From: Planctomycetota bacterium
Lineage (GTDB): Bacteria; Planctomycetota; PLA2; JAEUHO01
NCBI GenBank assembly: GCA_029259775.1
Contig: JAJDEN010000045.1
Coordinates: 124,001-188,000 of the forward strand
Length of the DNA stretch: 64,000 nt
Direction: 5' to 3'
The notes beneath the pieces were generated by a model that saw only the letters and a list, made by a program, of their open reading frames with translations, did not search any database and was not told where the DNA came from. This document shows positions 53,861 to 63,533 of this stretch, one piece after another. The stretch's first letter is position 1. The number at the start of each line of letters is the position of its first letter. The translations under genes and the position numbers were made by a program.

Positions 53861-54451
53861 ATGTCCCTGGCCTCGACGTTTCGCAGGATTCCCGCCTGGC
53901 TGCACGGGCTGCTGGGCGCCTGCGTCCTTCTCGGGCTGCTCGCCTACGGCGCGTACTGGGTCGATCAGTCCTGGCCGTGGCAGCACTTCCGGACGGTCGA
54001 GAACGGCGTCTTCTACCGCTCGGCCCAGCTGGGGGAGGACGATCTCGTCGACTGCATCGAGGGCTACCGCATCAAGACGGTGATCAACCTGCGCTCGGCC
54101 ATCGAGCGGGCCCGCGGCGGGGACTGGTACGCGCAGGAGATGCGCGCGATCGGGCGCACCGGAATCCGGCATGTCGACGTACCGCTGCCGGAGGGTCTCC
54201 CGCCGACACCCGAACAGGTCACACGACTGCTCGCGGTGATGGACGATCCGGCGAGTCGGCCGGTGCTCATCCACTGCGAGAAGGGCACGATCCGCAGCGC
54301 TGCGGTCGAGGGCCTGTTCCGCCGCGAGTACCTGCACGAGTCAGGCGCCGAGGCGTTCGCGCGCATCGAGACGTGGGGCCGCGACCTCGAAGCGGACTAC
54401 CCGGGGATCGCCGCGTTCATCAAGCAGTACGTGGCGCGGCGCCGGCGCTAG
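53861..54451 (+). CDS. Membrane-anchored tyrosine/dual-specificity phosphatase-like protein
   Basis: A 196-residue protein. A membrane segment (about 12-32, WLHGLLGACVLLGLLAYGAYW) is followed by a DSP/PTP-like domain with FYRSAQLGEDDL, IKTVINLRS, and the catalytic P-loop H138-C139-EKGTI-R145-S. The general acid is likely the Asp at about 106 or in the PLPEGLPPT loop. The domain would be periplasmic if the N-terminus is inside. It ends 1 nt from the stop of the convergent KASIII gene. The substrate (protein, lipid or sugar phosphate) is unknown. Confidence 0.85.
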   Translation: MSLASTFRRIPAWLHGLLGACVLLGLLAYGAYWVDQSWPWQHFRTVENGVFYRSAQLGEDDLVDCIEGYRIKTVINLRSAIERARGGDWYAQEMRAIGRTGIRHVDVPLPEGLPPTPEQVTRLLAVMDDPASRPVLIHCEKGTIRSAAVEGLFRREYLHESGAEAFARIETWGRDLEADYPGIAAFIKQYVARRRR

Positions 54452-54452
54452 G

Positions 54453-55652
54453 TCAGGCGGTGGGGGCCGCGGCCGCCATCTGCGCCTGCGTGCGCTCGAT
54501 GAGCGACGGCTCGGCGACGAAGCCCGAGCAGCCCATCAGGTAGCCCCCGCCGATCGAGGGCAGGAGGATCAGCTCACCTGCCTGGAAGCGGTGCTCTTTC
54601 TGCGTGACGACCGCGGTGACGCGCCCGTCGTCATCCAGCTCGCGGGCCATGTTGCCGTGGCGGAGGCCGAAGTCGAGCGCCACGAGGTTGGAGGCGGCTG
54701 ACATGTTGCCGTAGCGGTAGATCGTGCGCACCATGCGCTCGTGCGGCAGTCGCAGGCGGTCGGCCAGGCCGTCGATGATGCGGCCGTTGGCTTGGTGCGG
54801 TACGACGCGCGCGCCCTGGATCGTCTCCATCAGCCCGGGCTCCTTCTTGCGGAGCGCGCGTGGCTCGTAGCCGAGGCAGCAGGTGAGCATCTCGCTCATG
54901 GCCATGACGGCGCTCCGCAGCACGTTCGGCCCGCTCTCCATCTCGACGAGCGCCTGCTCGACCAGCTGCACGCCCGGCTCGATCTCGCGATCGGGGAAAC
55001 GCGCGACGTCGACGGGGATGTTGCTGTTGCCGAGGTGGATGTTGCGTGGGCTGTACTTGAAGCCGAGCTTGGCCGGCAGCATGCCGCCGCCTTCGCTGCC
55101 CTCGCGACGCGACACGACGGCGGCGCCCGCACCGTCACCGAAGATGATCGATGTGATGGGGTCGTTGAAGTTGAGTGCCTTGCTCGCCGTCTCGGCGCCG
55201 ATGACGAGCACGTGCTCGTAGACCCCCGAGGCAACCATGCCCCAGGCCATGCCCAGCGCGTAGATCGAGCCTGCGCAGGCGGCCTTGAGGTGGAAGACGG
55301 GCGTGTTCGTGGCGCCGAGGTTCTCGGCGAAGAGGCAGTGGTCGCCGGGCAGATCCTGGCTGACCGTGAAGGAGGCGTAGATGATCAGCCCGATGTCCTT
55401 GGGCTCGAGGCCGGCAACCTCCAGGGCCTGCCGGGCCGCCGGCAGCGCGAGGTCGTTCGTGCGCACGGGCCACTCGCAGAACCGACGCTCGTGGACGTGG
55501 GTCACCTGGTCGACCCAGGTGCCGAAGTCGCCGCCCCGCTCGGAGTCGAAGCCGGTGACCATCTCCGAGAGCGTATCGTTGCTGATCACGCGCTCGGGGA
55601 GGAACGAGCCGGTACCCGTGATGGTGACGTGGGGGTTGAGCGTGGCGAGCAC
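54453..55652 (-). CDS. 3-oxoacyl-ACP synthase III (KASIII/FabH-like)
   Basis: A 399-residue thiolase-fold enzyme with the full catalytic triad: Cys126 in HLKAACAGSIYALGMA, His in VVPHQANGRIIDGLA, and Asn in YRYGNMSAASNLVAL. It is longer than standard FabH (about 320), with inserts in the N-terminal third (around DSERGGDFGTWVDQVTHVHERRF) and at the end. It could therefore start a special lipid, polyketide or olefin (OleA-like) pathway rather than general fatty acid synthesis. ATG 55652 fits. Confidence 0.88.
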   Translation of the reverse strand: MLATLNPHVTITGTGSFLPERVISNDTLSEMVTGFDSERGGDFGTWVDQVTHVHERRFCEWPVRTNDLALPAARQALEVAGLEPKDIGLIIYASFTVSQDLPGDHCLFAENLGATNTPVFHLKAACAGSIYALGMAWGMVASGVYEHVLVIGAETASKALNFNDPITSIIFGDGAGAAVVSRREGSEGGGMLPAKLGFKYSPRNIHLGNSNIPVDVARFPDREIEPGVQLVEQALVEMESGPNVLRSAVMAMSEMLTCCLGYEPRALRKKEPGLMETIQGARVVPHQANGRIIDGLADRLRLPHERMVRTIYRYGNMSAASNLVALDFGLRHGNMARELDDDGRVTAVVTQKEHRFQAGELILLPSIGGGYLMGCSGFVAEPSLIERTQAQMAAAAPTA

Positions 55653-55783
55653 GGGGCGGGCCTCCCTGGGGCGGCGCCAAGCTAAGGGCCGCGACCGGGC
55701 GCAGCAAGGAGGGGCCGTGGCTGGAAGCTGTCGGACCCGCCCCCTACGGTGTCCCGCCTTTTGGTTGGAGCATCCCGCGCCCC

Positions 55784-58700
55784 GTGACCACCCCCGATCG
55801 CAGTTCCGCGCGCCTTCTCCTCACGGGGCCTGCAGGCAGCGGGAAGACCCAGCGGGCCCTGGGGCGCATCCGCGAAGCTGCCACCGCACCCGGCCCCCGC
55901 GGCCGTGGTGCGGCCGCGCCCGGTGACGCCCTGCTGGTCCTGCCGACCTATGCGCAGGTCATGCACGTCAAGCGGCTGGCGCTCTCGCGCTGGGACGTGC
56001 GTGGTCTGCTGGACCAGCCGTTCACGACCTTCACCGCGGCGGGCGAGCGCTTCCTGCCTTCGTTCCGTGTGCGGACCCTGCCCAGCCCCGAGGAGCGTGA
56101 CCGGCTGATGAAGGAGGCGCTGCAGCAACGCGAGCCGGACGTCTTTCGCGACGTCATCGAGCGCGCCGGCTTCCGCGCCCATCTGCTCCGGCTCGTCAAG
56201 GACCTCAAGCAGACCGGGCTCGAGGGCGGCGAGGCGCGGGAGCACCTCGCGGCCGCCCGCGAGCACGTCACCCACGCCTCACGCGCCAAGCTGGACGCGT
56301 TCCTCGCCGTCTTCGAGTGCTACGAAGACCTGCTCGAGCGGGCCGGCCTCGAAGACCACGAGGACGCCCTGCGCCGTCTCGCCCGACGTCTCGAGAACGA
56401 GCCGCCTGCGCGCCCGCCGTCCGTGCTCGTCGTCGACGGCTTCGATGACTTCTCGCGCATCGAGGAGCGCATCCTCGATGCGCTCGCCGACGCCGTCACG
56501 GGCGCGGGCGGCGAAGCGCTCATCACGCTGCCCTGGGACGGCACGCGACCGCACGTCTTCGCCGGCTCGCGCGGTGCGCGCGATCACCTACTGCGCACGG
56601 GCTTCGTGGAGGAGAGCCTCGTAGGCTTCCCCCGGAGTGGCTTCCCCCGGACTGGCTTTCCGCGCAGTACGGCAGCACCGCTGGCGCGCATCGCCGAGCG
56701 GCTGTTCGCTCCCGAAGGCGAGCCGCTGCCCGGCGGCGCGAGTGTGCAGATGTACGTCGCCGGCGATGCGGAGGACGAGGCCGAGACCGTCGCACGGGCG
56801 GTGCGGCACCTCGTGACCCGCTCGGATGGCGAGGAGGCGCGCGGCGAGGAGGCGCGCGGCGGCACGGCGGGCGGGGCGCGTAGCTGGCGTGACGTCGGTG
56901 TGGTCGTGCGGCGCCTCGACGAACACGCGCCGCGTCTCGAGAGCGCCTTCGCACGCCTCGGCGTGCCGCTCCGGGTCGTGGGGCGCGGCGAGGCCCTGGC
57001 CAGCGAGCCGCTCGTCCGGGCCCTGCGCGGGCCGCTCGATGTCCTCTCCGATCAGGTGGAGCCCGGCCGCTTCCGCGCGGGCCCGGTCATGGAGTGGCTG
57101 CGCTGGCGCGCGCTCTGTGTCGGCGATCTCGACGTCGCGGCACTCGATGCTTGGGACATCGAGCTGCGTACGCACGGGTTCCCGACGGACTTCGCCGCGC
57201 TGCGCGCGGCCGCGCCCGAGGCGCTCGCTGCGCCCCTCGAGCAGTTGGCGCAGCTCGCCTCCTCCCTCGCCGCCGCGCGCGGCCCCGAAGCGGTCTACGG
57301 CGGGCTCCAGACCGCGGTCGATGTCCTGGCGCCGTTGCCGGAGGCGTCCGGATTCGATGACGATGGCCGGCCGGTCGACGTCGCGCATGACCGACGCCTT
57401 GCGCGCGCCGTGTCCGGCCGTGCGCGTGTGCTGGACATCCTCCGCGCCCTGCGCGTGGCGGTGGAGCGGACCGACCTCGGCGGGGCCGCCCACATCGCGG
57501 AGGCCGCCGTCGAGTTGCACGATGCTCTCGAGCAGACGACCCTGCGTCTGCCCGATCGGCGCCTTGACGCCGTGACCTTGATGGATGCGGAGGAGGCCCG
57601 CTTCTGGGACCTTCCGATCGTCGTCGTGGCGAGTCTGGAAGAGGGGGGCTTCCCCGTGCGCCCGCGCGAAGATGTGCTGCTGCGGGACCGCGATCGGGAA
57701 GCGCTGCGCAGCGCGGACCCCGCGCTCCGCCTCCCGATGGCGCGTGAGCGCGAAGCCCGCGAGCGACGCCTCTTCTACGGCGCCGTCACCCGCGCCAGCT
57801 CTCGACTGGTGCTGGTGCGCCGCGCCTACGACGACAAGGGCGATCCGAAGGAGCGCTCGTCCTACCTGCGCGAGCTCGAGCGTGTCGTCACACCTACCGT
57901 CGCCGCGGAGGTGCGCTCGCCCGGCCGCGTCGCCCGTCCCGCCACGGAGTGCTTCACCCGCTCGGATTGGCTGCTCCACGCGGCCGCGCGCACGGGGCCC
58001 TGGGCCACCCGGCGCCAGGACGTGAGCGAGTCGGACCGCATCCGCGCGGTCGCGCTGCAGGCCGTGGCCGGCACCAGCGCCCCGGAACGTGCCGTGCGGC
58101 AGCGGCGGCGCGGCACCGACCCTCTGTGGGAGAACGACGCCGAGCGGGAGGCCGTGCTGGCGGCCTTCGCAGCTCAGACCGAGCAGGTCAGCGTCTCGCG
58201 TCTCAACCATGCGGTCCTCTGCCCGCACCGTTTCTTCCTCGCCTACGTCGCCGGCGTGCCGCAGGACGACCTGACGATCGATGGGCCCGCCTTCGACGTG
58301 CGCGACATGGGCAAGGCGATCCACCACGCGTTCGAACTCGCGATCCGCCACCCGGAGCGCGAGCCCGCCGACCTCGCGCGGGCCGGCGTCGAGCACGTCA
58401 ACGCCTCAGGCATCGAGGCGTTGATCCTCGAGAGCGAGCTGACGCGCACCGTGGCGCTGCTCCGCGATCGGGAGCGCAAGACGCGCGGCCCCTTGGCCCC
58501 GACGGCCGCCGCCCTCGAGTTCTCCTTCGGGTACGACGAGCCGGTCGAGCTTGGCCCGGACGACTGCCGCTTCCGCATCGGCGGCTACGTGGACCGCATC
58601 GACCGAGGGGTCTTGGACGATGGGACGCCGGGCGGAGGCGTGCCGGTTGCTTCCATCGTCGACTACAAGCGCAGCGCGACGTCGGCCGAGAGCTCGTTCG

Positions 58701-59095
58701 GAAAGGCGAAGGACGGCCGCGATCTCCAAGTGCCCCTCTACGCGCGCGCGCTCGAGCGGCTGCTCGGCGTCCGGGTCGTGGGCTTTGAGTGGATGGCGGG
58801 CCTCACCCGGCAGCGCGAGATCCTCCACGACGCCGACGCCGCGGCCCTCTTCGATGGCCGTCGCGAGGCGAAGAAGCCCCTGGCCGAGGCGCACGAGGAC
58901 TTTCGCGCCCGCATGGACGACGCCGAGGCCACGGCCATCCATGTCGTCCGGCAGGCGCGCGCGGGTGCGCACGACCGTGCGCCCGTCGCCGCCAAGACGT
59001 GCCTCGGTGACAAGGGGCGCGACGTCTGTCCGTGGCTCACCGTCTGCAAGCCGGATGTCGCCTTCCTCGAGCGGCAGGAGGAGGACGACGCATGA
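55784..59095 (+). CDS. addB: AddB/RexB-like helicase-nuclease subunit
   Basis: An 1103-residue protein with a P-loop at the start (LLLTGPAGSGKTQRAL). Inactive-helicase-like domains include the late phrase VVVASLEEGGFPVRPRED followed by RRLFYGAVTRASSRLVLVR. The C-terminal PD-(D/E)XK nuclease (about 800-1080) has IVDYKRS and a cysteine set fit for an Fe-S cluster: CPHRFF before the domain and C-x8-C-x5-C near the end (CLGDKGRDVCPWLTVCKPD). With AddA it resects double-strand breaks. GTG 55784 is the start. Its TGA overlaps the addA ATG. Three 15-bp units encode GFPRS/T repeats at 56624-56668, and two encode GEEAR at 56828-56857. Confidence 0.88.
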   Translation: MTTPDRSSARLLLTGPAGSGKTQRALGRIREAATAPGPRGRGAAAPGDALLVLPTYAQVMHVKRLALSRWDVRGLLDQPFTTFTAAGERFLPSFRVRTLPSPEERDRLMKEALQQREPDVFRDVIERAGFRAHLLRLVKDLKQTGLEGGEAREHLAAAREHVTHASRAKLDAFLAVFECYEDLLERAGLEDHEDALRRLARRLENEPPARPPSVLVVDGFDDFSRIEERILDALADAVTGAGGEALITLPWDGTRPHVFAGSRGARDHLLRTGFVEESLVGFPRSGFPRTGFPRSTAAPLARIAERLFAPEGEPLPGGASVQMYVAGDAEDEAETVARAVRHLVTRSDGEEARGEEARGGTAGGARSWRDVGVVVRRLDEHAPRLESAFARLGVPLRVVGRGEALASEPLVRALRGPLDVLSDQVEPGRFRAGPVMEWLRWRALCVGDLDVAALDAWDIELRTHGFPTDFAALRAAAPEALAAPLEQLAQLASSLAAARGPEAVYGGLQTAVDVLAPLPEASGFDDDGRPVDVAHDRRLARAVSGRARVLDILRALRVAVERTDLGGAAHIAEAAVELHDALEQTTLRLPDRRLDAVTLMDAEEARFWDLPIVVVASLEEGGFPVRPREDVLLRDRDREALRSADPALRLPMAREREARERRLFYGAVTRASSRLVLVRRAYDDKGDPKERSSYLRELERVVTPTVAAEVRSPGRVARPATECFTRSDWLLHAAARTGPWATRRQDVSESDRIRAVALQAVAGTSAPERAVRQRRRGTDPLWENDAEREAVLAAFAAQTEQVSVSRLNHAVLCPHRFFLAYVAGVPQDDLTIDGPAFDVRDMGKAIHHAFELAIRHPEREPADLARAGVEHVNASGIEALILESELTRTVALLRDRERKTRGPLAPTAAALEFSFGYDEPVELGPDDCRFRIGGYVDRIDRGVLDDGTPGGGVPVASIVDYKRSATSAESSFGKAKDGRDLQVPLYARALERLLGVRVVGFEWMAGLTRQREILHDADAAALFDGRREAKKPLAEAHEDFRARMDDAEATAIHVVRQARAGAHDRAPVAAKTCLGDKGRDVCPWLTVCKPDVAFLERQEEDDA
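56624..56857 (+). repeat. Short in-frame tandem repeats inside the addB-like gene
   Basis: Three 15-bp units (GGCTTCCCCCGGAGT type) lie at 56624-56668, and two identical 15-bp units (GGCGAGGAGGCGCGC) at 56828-56857. Both lie in likely surface loops and keep the frame. Confidence 0.85.
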
Positions 59096-62000
59096 GCCTG
59101 CCGCCCCTCAGTCCTGCGCAGCGCGCCGCCGTCGAGCACGCGTTCGACGACGCCCTCGTGACGGCCGGTGCCGGCTCCGGCAAGACCCGCGTCCTCTCCG
59201 AGCGCTTCGTGCACCTCGTCCGGGAGGGGTCGGTCGACCTGCGACGCCTCGCGGCGCTCACGTTCACCGAGAAGGCCGCAGGCCAGATGCGCGACCGCAT
59301 CGCCGACCTGTTCCGCCGGCTTGCCGCGCGGGCCGAGGGCGACGACGCGGCGCGCTTGCGGTCCCTGCGCGCCGACGTCGAGTTCGCGCCGATCAACACG
59401 ATCCACGCGTTCTGCGCCCTGTTGCTGCGTCAGCATGCCATCGAGGCCGGCGTCGACCCCGCGTTCCAGGTCCTCGACGCCGTCGAGGCGGACCTGTTGA
59501 TCGAGGACGCGGCCGAGCAGGCGGAGAACCGGCTCGCCGCGGAGGATCCCGAGGGCATCGAGGTCTTCCATGCCCTCGCCGGGGAGTCGCGCCCGCAGAT
59601 CCTGAAGCTGCTCGCCCAACTGCGTGGAGCGGGCGTTGCGATCGATGACATCACGTGGCACGCGGGCGACGTCGACCTGGGCGCGGCGCTGGAGCAGGCC
59701 GAGGCCGCGCTCGCGGACTGGGCCCTCGCTGGAGATTGTCTTCCGGAGGAGCGGCAGCCGAACCATGCCGACGCCGTCGCGCTGGCGGGGCATGTGATCG
59801 GGGCGCTGCGCGCCGGCGAGGCTTCCGTAGATCCGTTCCTCGCCTCGCAGGCCGAGTCGGCCGTCGCCGGCATGAAGGGGCCCACGGTGCGTGCCTACAG
59901 TACGCCCCGCAAGGCGCTCGAGACGGCGCTCGCCACGGTGCGCGCCGCCGTGCTGGACGCCTGGGCACCAGAGGTCCTCCTTCCGCGCCTGCGCCACGTG
60001 CTCGCGGCCTACGACGACGCCTACCGGCGCTTGAAGCACGAACGCTCCGCGCTCGACTTCACGGATCTCGAGCTGCGCGCTCGCGACCTCCTGCGGCAGG
60101 CCCAGGCGCGGGAGCGTCCGCTCGATCTCGCCCCACGCGGCTTGCTCGTCGATGAGTTCCAGGACACGAACCCGCTGCAGGCCGAGATCCTGTCCCTCCT
60201 CCGCTCGCACGCGCCGCAGTTCTCGGTAGGCGACCCCAAGCAGAGCATCTACCGGTTTCGCGGGGCGGACGTCGGCGTGATCCTCAGCGAGCGCGAGCGG
60301 GTGGGGGAGGACGCTGTCCACCCCATGAATGCCAGCTACCGCGCCTGCCGGCCGCTGGTAGCTGCCATCAATGCCGTGAATACGCGCCTGTTCGCGCCCG
60401 ACGCGGCGGGACGCGATGCCGCCGGCGTGATCTACGAACCGCTCGAAGCCGCGGCGACCTACCTGCCGACCGTCGATCCACGCTTGGAGGTCACAGTCAT
60501 CGATGTGGGCAAGGAGGGCAGCGCCGACGACGCACGCGCCGTCGAGGCCGCATGGATCGCCCGGCGAATCCGGCTGCTGGTCGATGCGAGGACCCCGCGA
60601 CTGCGGCCGGATGCCGACGATCCCACGCAGAGCAAGGGTCCGGTTGGCTATGGCGACATCGCGATCCTGTTCCGTGCGGCGGGCGATCTCGCCACCTACG
60701 AAGCGGCGCTGCAGGCCGAGGGAATCCCGTTCCTCACGCAGAAGAGCAAGGGCTTCTTCCAGGCCGACGAGATCACCGACCTTCTGCACGTGCTGCGCGC
60801 CGTGCACAACCCCGAGGACCGCTTCGCCTTGGCGTGCATGGCCACCGGCCCGGCGATGGCGGCGACCGATGGCGAGATCCTGCGCTGGTTCGGTCCGGGC
60901 GAAGGCACGCCGTGGCAGCGCATGCAAGCCGACGCCGCTGCGGGCGGACGTCATGCCGCGACCGTGGCGACCCTCCGTGAGCTGCGCGTCGATGCGGCGG
61001 GCGGCGCGTTGGCCGCCGCCGTCGAGCGCGCGCTCGTCGAGTTCGGCGTCTACGAGACAGCCCTCCTGATGCCCGTCGGCGATCGCCGCGCGGCCAACTT
61101 GCGCAAGGCGGTCGATCTCGCGCGCCGCTTGGACCGCGGCGGGCGACGTGGTCTGGCCGATCTCCTGCGCCATCTCCAGACGCTCCGCGACCGGGCGGCG
61201 GGCGAGGCCGAGGCGCCGATTGGCGGCGAGGCGGACGACGTCGTTCGCCTGACGACCGTGCATGGAGCCAAGGGGCTCGAGTACCCCGTGGTCTTCGTCG
61301 CCGACATCGGACGCAAGCCGGGCGGCGGCGGACCGCCGCCGATCCAGTTCGACGGGACGACGGGCATCGCCGCCAAGGTGACGGATCCCCTCGAGGGGCG
61401 TGGCTGCGCGCCGGCCGGCCACGAAGCGATCACGGCGGACGAGAAGGTCGCGGAGGCCGAGGAGGCGCTGCGTGTCCTCTACGTCGCGATGACGCGTGCG
61501 GAAGAGCACCTGTTCCTCACCGGGTGGTGCAAGGGCATCACGGGGCGGGGTGCGGCGCGGAAGCCCTCCCGCTTCCTGGGCTGGGGGGCGGATCTCTGGA
61601 AGGGCATCGCCGGCCCGGTCGAGCACGGCGTGCATGACCTCGTGCTCGACGAGGCGGACGTGCGCGTCCACTTCCTCGAGGCGGCTGACGTGGACCTGCC
61701 TCCGCCGGTCGACACGGCGGTCGCTGTCGCATCCGTCACGCCCGACGCACGTGCCGAGGCCGAGCGCCTCTGGTCGGACGCGGCGCAGTCCGTCGCGCCG
61801 CTGGGCGACACGCGCTACGTGGTGAGCGTGTCCGAGCTGCTGACCTTCGCCGAGTCGCCGCAGCGCTACTACACGGACCGGGTCGTGTTCGGCGGCGCGC
61901 GCGTCGCCGCGGCCGCGGCGTGGGACGCTCCGCCTTCCGAGATGGACGACGCACCGGGCGAGGGCTCCGAGGCCGGGCGCCGCGCCGACGCAGTCGAGGC

Positions 62001-62679
62001 GTGGGACGAGACGCCCGAGCAGCATGCGGGACTCGATCGGGCTGCGCTGGGACGTGCCGTGCACGCGGTGATCGAGCACCTCGGTGAGGGGCCGGATGTT
62101 CCGCAGGGCGTTCTCGAGCAGGCGGTGGAGGCCGAGCTCGGCGACCGCGCCCCGGACGCCGAGGCATTCGCCGCCGCCGCTCGTGGCATGGTCGAGCGCT
62201 TCCTCGCCGGTCCGACGGGCGTGGCCTTGCGCGCGGCGCTGGCCGCGGGCGAGGACGTACGGCGCGAGGTCGCGCTGCACGCGCGCATTCGATTCCCCGG
62301 CGGGGAGCCTGTCGGCGGCTTCGACTCGCTGCTGGTCAAGGGTTCCATCGACCTCTGGCTGCCGTCCGACGACGGCGTCTGGATCGTCGACCACAAGACC
62401 AACCGCGCGGGCGCGCTCTACAAGACACCGGAGGCCCTCGCCGCCCACTACGACTGGCAGCTGCGGCTCTACGCGCTGGCCGTCGAGCGCGTGCTCGGGG
62501 CCGATGTCGCGGGGGCCCGCTTGGTGCTCCTCGATCCCGGCTGGGGCGCGGAGGCCGTGGAGGTCGAGGTGGACGTCGCAGGCGACAAGCTCGAGGAAGC
62601 CCGTGCGCTGTGCCGTGCCTTTGCCGTCGCCGAGCTGGAAGGTCGATATCCCGCGGATTGGCGCTCGCTCTTGGCCTAG
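59092..62679 (+). CDS. addA: AddA-like UvrD-family helicase-nuclease
   Basis: A 1195-residue protein. Superfamily 1 helicase motifs are: Q motif LSPAQRAAVEH, motif I TAGAGSGKTRVLSERF (about 22-37), motif II GLLVDEFQDTNPLQAEIL, motif III/IV region SVGDPKQSIYRFRGADV, motif V LTTVHGAKGLEYPVVFVADIG, and motif VI LRVLYVAMTRAEEHLFLTG. The C-terminal nuclease domain has GSIDLWLPSDDGVWIVDHKTNR with the PD-(D/E)XK residues. It translocates on DNA and cuts one strand during break repair together with AddB. ATG 59092 overlaps the upstream stop (ATGA). Confidence 0.92.
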   Translation: MSLPPLSPAQRAAVEHAFDDALVTAGAGSGKTRVLSERFVHLVREGSVDLRRLAALTFTEKAAGQMRDRIADLFRRLAARAEGDDAARLRSLRADVEFAPINTIHAFCALLLRQHAIEAGVDPAFQVLDAVEADLLIEDAAEQAENRLAAEDPEGIEVFHALAGESRPQILKLLAQLRGAGVAIDDITWHAGDVDLGAALEQAEAALADWALAGDCLPEERQPNHADAVALAGHVIGALRAGEASVDPFLASQAESAVAGMKGPTVRAYSTPRKALETALATVRAAVLDAWAPEVLLPRLRHVLAAYDDAYRRLKHERSALDFTDLELRARDLLRQAQARERPLDLAPRGLLVDEFQDTNPLQAEILSLLRSHAPQFSVGDPKQSIYRFRGADVGVILSERERVGEDAVHPMNASYRACRPLVAAINAVNTRLFAPDAAGRDAAGVIYEPLEAAATYLPTVDPRLEVTVIDVGKEGSADDARAVEAAWIARRIRLLVDARTPRLRPDADDPTQSKGPVGYGDIAILFRAAGDLATYEAALQAEGIPFLTQKSKGFFQADEITDLLHVLRAVHNPEDRFALACMATGPAMAATDGEILRWFGPGEGTPWQRMQADAAAGGRHAATVATLRELRVDAAGGALAAAVERALVEFGVYETALLMPVGDRRAANLRKAVDLARRLDRGGRRGLADLLRHLQTLRDRAAGEAEAPIGGEADDVVRLTTVHGAKGLEYPVVFVADIGRKPGGGGPPPIQFDGTTGIAAKVTDPLEGRGCAPAGHEAITADEKVAEAEEALRVLYVAMTRAEEHLFLTGWCKGITGRGAARKPSRFLGWGADLWKGIAGPVEHGVHDLVLDEADVRVHFLEAADVDLPPPVDTAVAVASVTPDARAEAERLWSDAAQSVAPLGDTRYVVSVSELLTFAESPQRYYTDRVVFGGARVAAAAAWDAPPSEMDDAPGEGSEAGRRADAVEAWDETPEQHAGLDRAALGRAVHAVIEHLGEGPDVPQGVLEQAVEAELGDRAPDAEAFAAAARGMVERFLAGPTGVALRAALAAGEDVRREVALHARIRFPGGEPVGGFDSLLVKGSIDLWLPSDDGVWIVDHKTNRAGALYKTPEALAAHYDWQLRLYALAVERVLGADVAGARLVLLDPGWGAEAVEVEVDVAGDKLEEARALCRAFAVAELEGRYPADWRSLLA

Positions 62680-62705
62680 CCTCCGCTCCCGGTTACAGCG
62701 AGGGC

Positions 62706-63533
62706 ATGGGACGCATCGCTTCGTATCGGGATCTCGGCTGCCTCGTCACAGGGGCCAGCTCGGGCATCGGCCGGGACATCGCTCTTCTCCTTGCGCGTGA
62801 GGGGGCTCGCCTCGTGCTCACCGCGCGCCGCGAGGACCTCTTGCGGGAGCTCGCGGAGGCCTGCCTGGAGGCCGGCGCCATCGCGGCCTACGCCCTGCCG
62901 TACGACCTCGACGATCCCGAGACACCCAAGCAGCTCGTCGCCATGGCCGAGAATCATCTCGGCCACGTCGACGTGCTGATCAACAACGCCGGCTTCGCAG
63001 TGCCGGGCCTCTTCGCGGGCACCGACCTCGAGCGCACGCTCTCGATGCTCCGCGTGAACGTCAGCGCATCGGTCGAGCTGGCGCATCGCGTGCTGCCAGG
63101 CATGGTCCGGCGCAACGCAGGCGGCATCCTCAACCTTGCGAGCATGGCCGGCTACCAGGCCACGCCGTACCAGAGTGCGTACGCCGGGACCAAGGCGTTC
63201 CTTCTCAACTGGAGTGACGGCCTGCATCAGGAGTACAAGCACACCAACGTCGCCATCACCGCGCTCTGCCCGGGGGTCACCGACACGGAGTTCTTCAAGG
63301 CGGCCGGGTACCCGAAGGCGTCGGGCATCCTGAAGTACCGCATGGCATGTCCGCCCGTCGCCAAGCTCGGTGTGCGCGCGCTCGCCAAGGGCAAGATGGA
63401 GGCGGTGCCCGGCGGCCTCAACAAGACGCTGCTCTTCATCCAGCGCCTGCTGCCGCGCTCGTGGGTCGCCAACGTCGCCCGCAAGCTGATGGGGGTGAGG
63501 CCGATGCCCGTGCGGAAGACGCCGCGTCCCTAG
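62706..63533 (+). CDS. Short-chain dehydrogenase/reductase
   Basis: A 275-residue classical SDR with the cofactor motif TGASSGIG (about 15-22), the following LTARRED with Arg suggesting NADP(H), the NNAG motif (about 95), the catalytic Ser in NLASMAGY, and YAGTK with the active Tyr and Lys. The C-terminus is basic. The substrate is unknown; a lipid or ketone reductase is typical. ATG 62706 lies 26 nt after addA. Its TAG overlaps the stop of the convergent last gene (CTAG). Confidence 0.92.
   Translation: MGRIASYRDLGCLVTGASSGIGRDIALLLAREGARLVLTARREDLLRELAEACLEAGAIAAYALPYDLDDPETPKQLVAMAENHLGHVDVLINNAGFAVPGLFAGTDLERTLSMLRVNVSASVELAHRVLPGMVRRNAGGILNLASMAGYQATPYQSAYAGTKAFLLNWSDGLHQEYKHTNVAITALCPGVTDTEFFKAAGYPKASGILKYRMACPPVAKLGVRALAKGKMEAVPGGLNKTLLFIQRLLPRSWVANVARKLMGVRPMPVRKTPRP

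Noticed and set aside
58738-62448. Minus-strand frame of more than 1200 codons opposite addA
   Set aside because: Composition is Arg/Ala/Gly-rich without domains, while the plus strand carries all SF1 helicase motifs.
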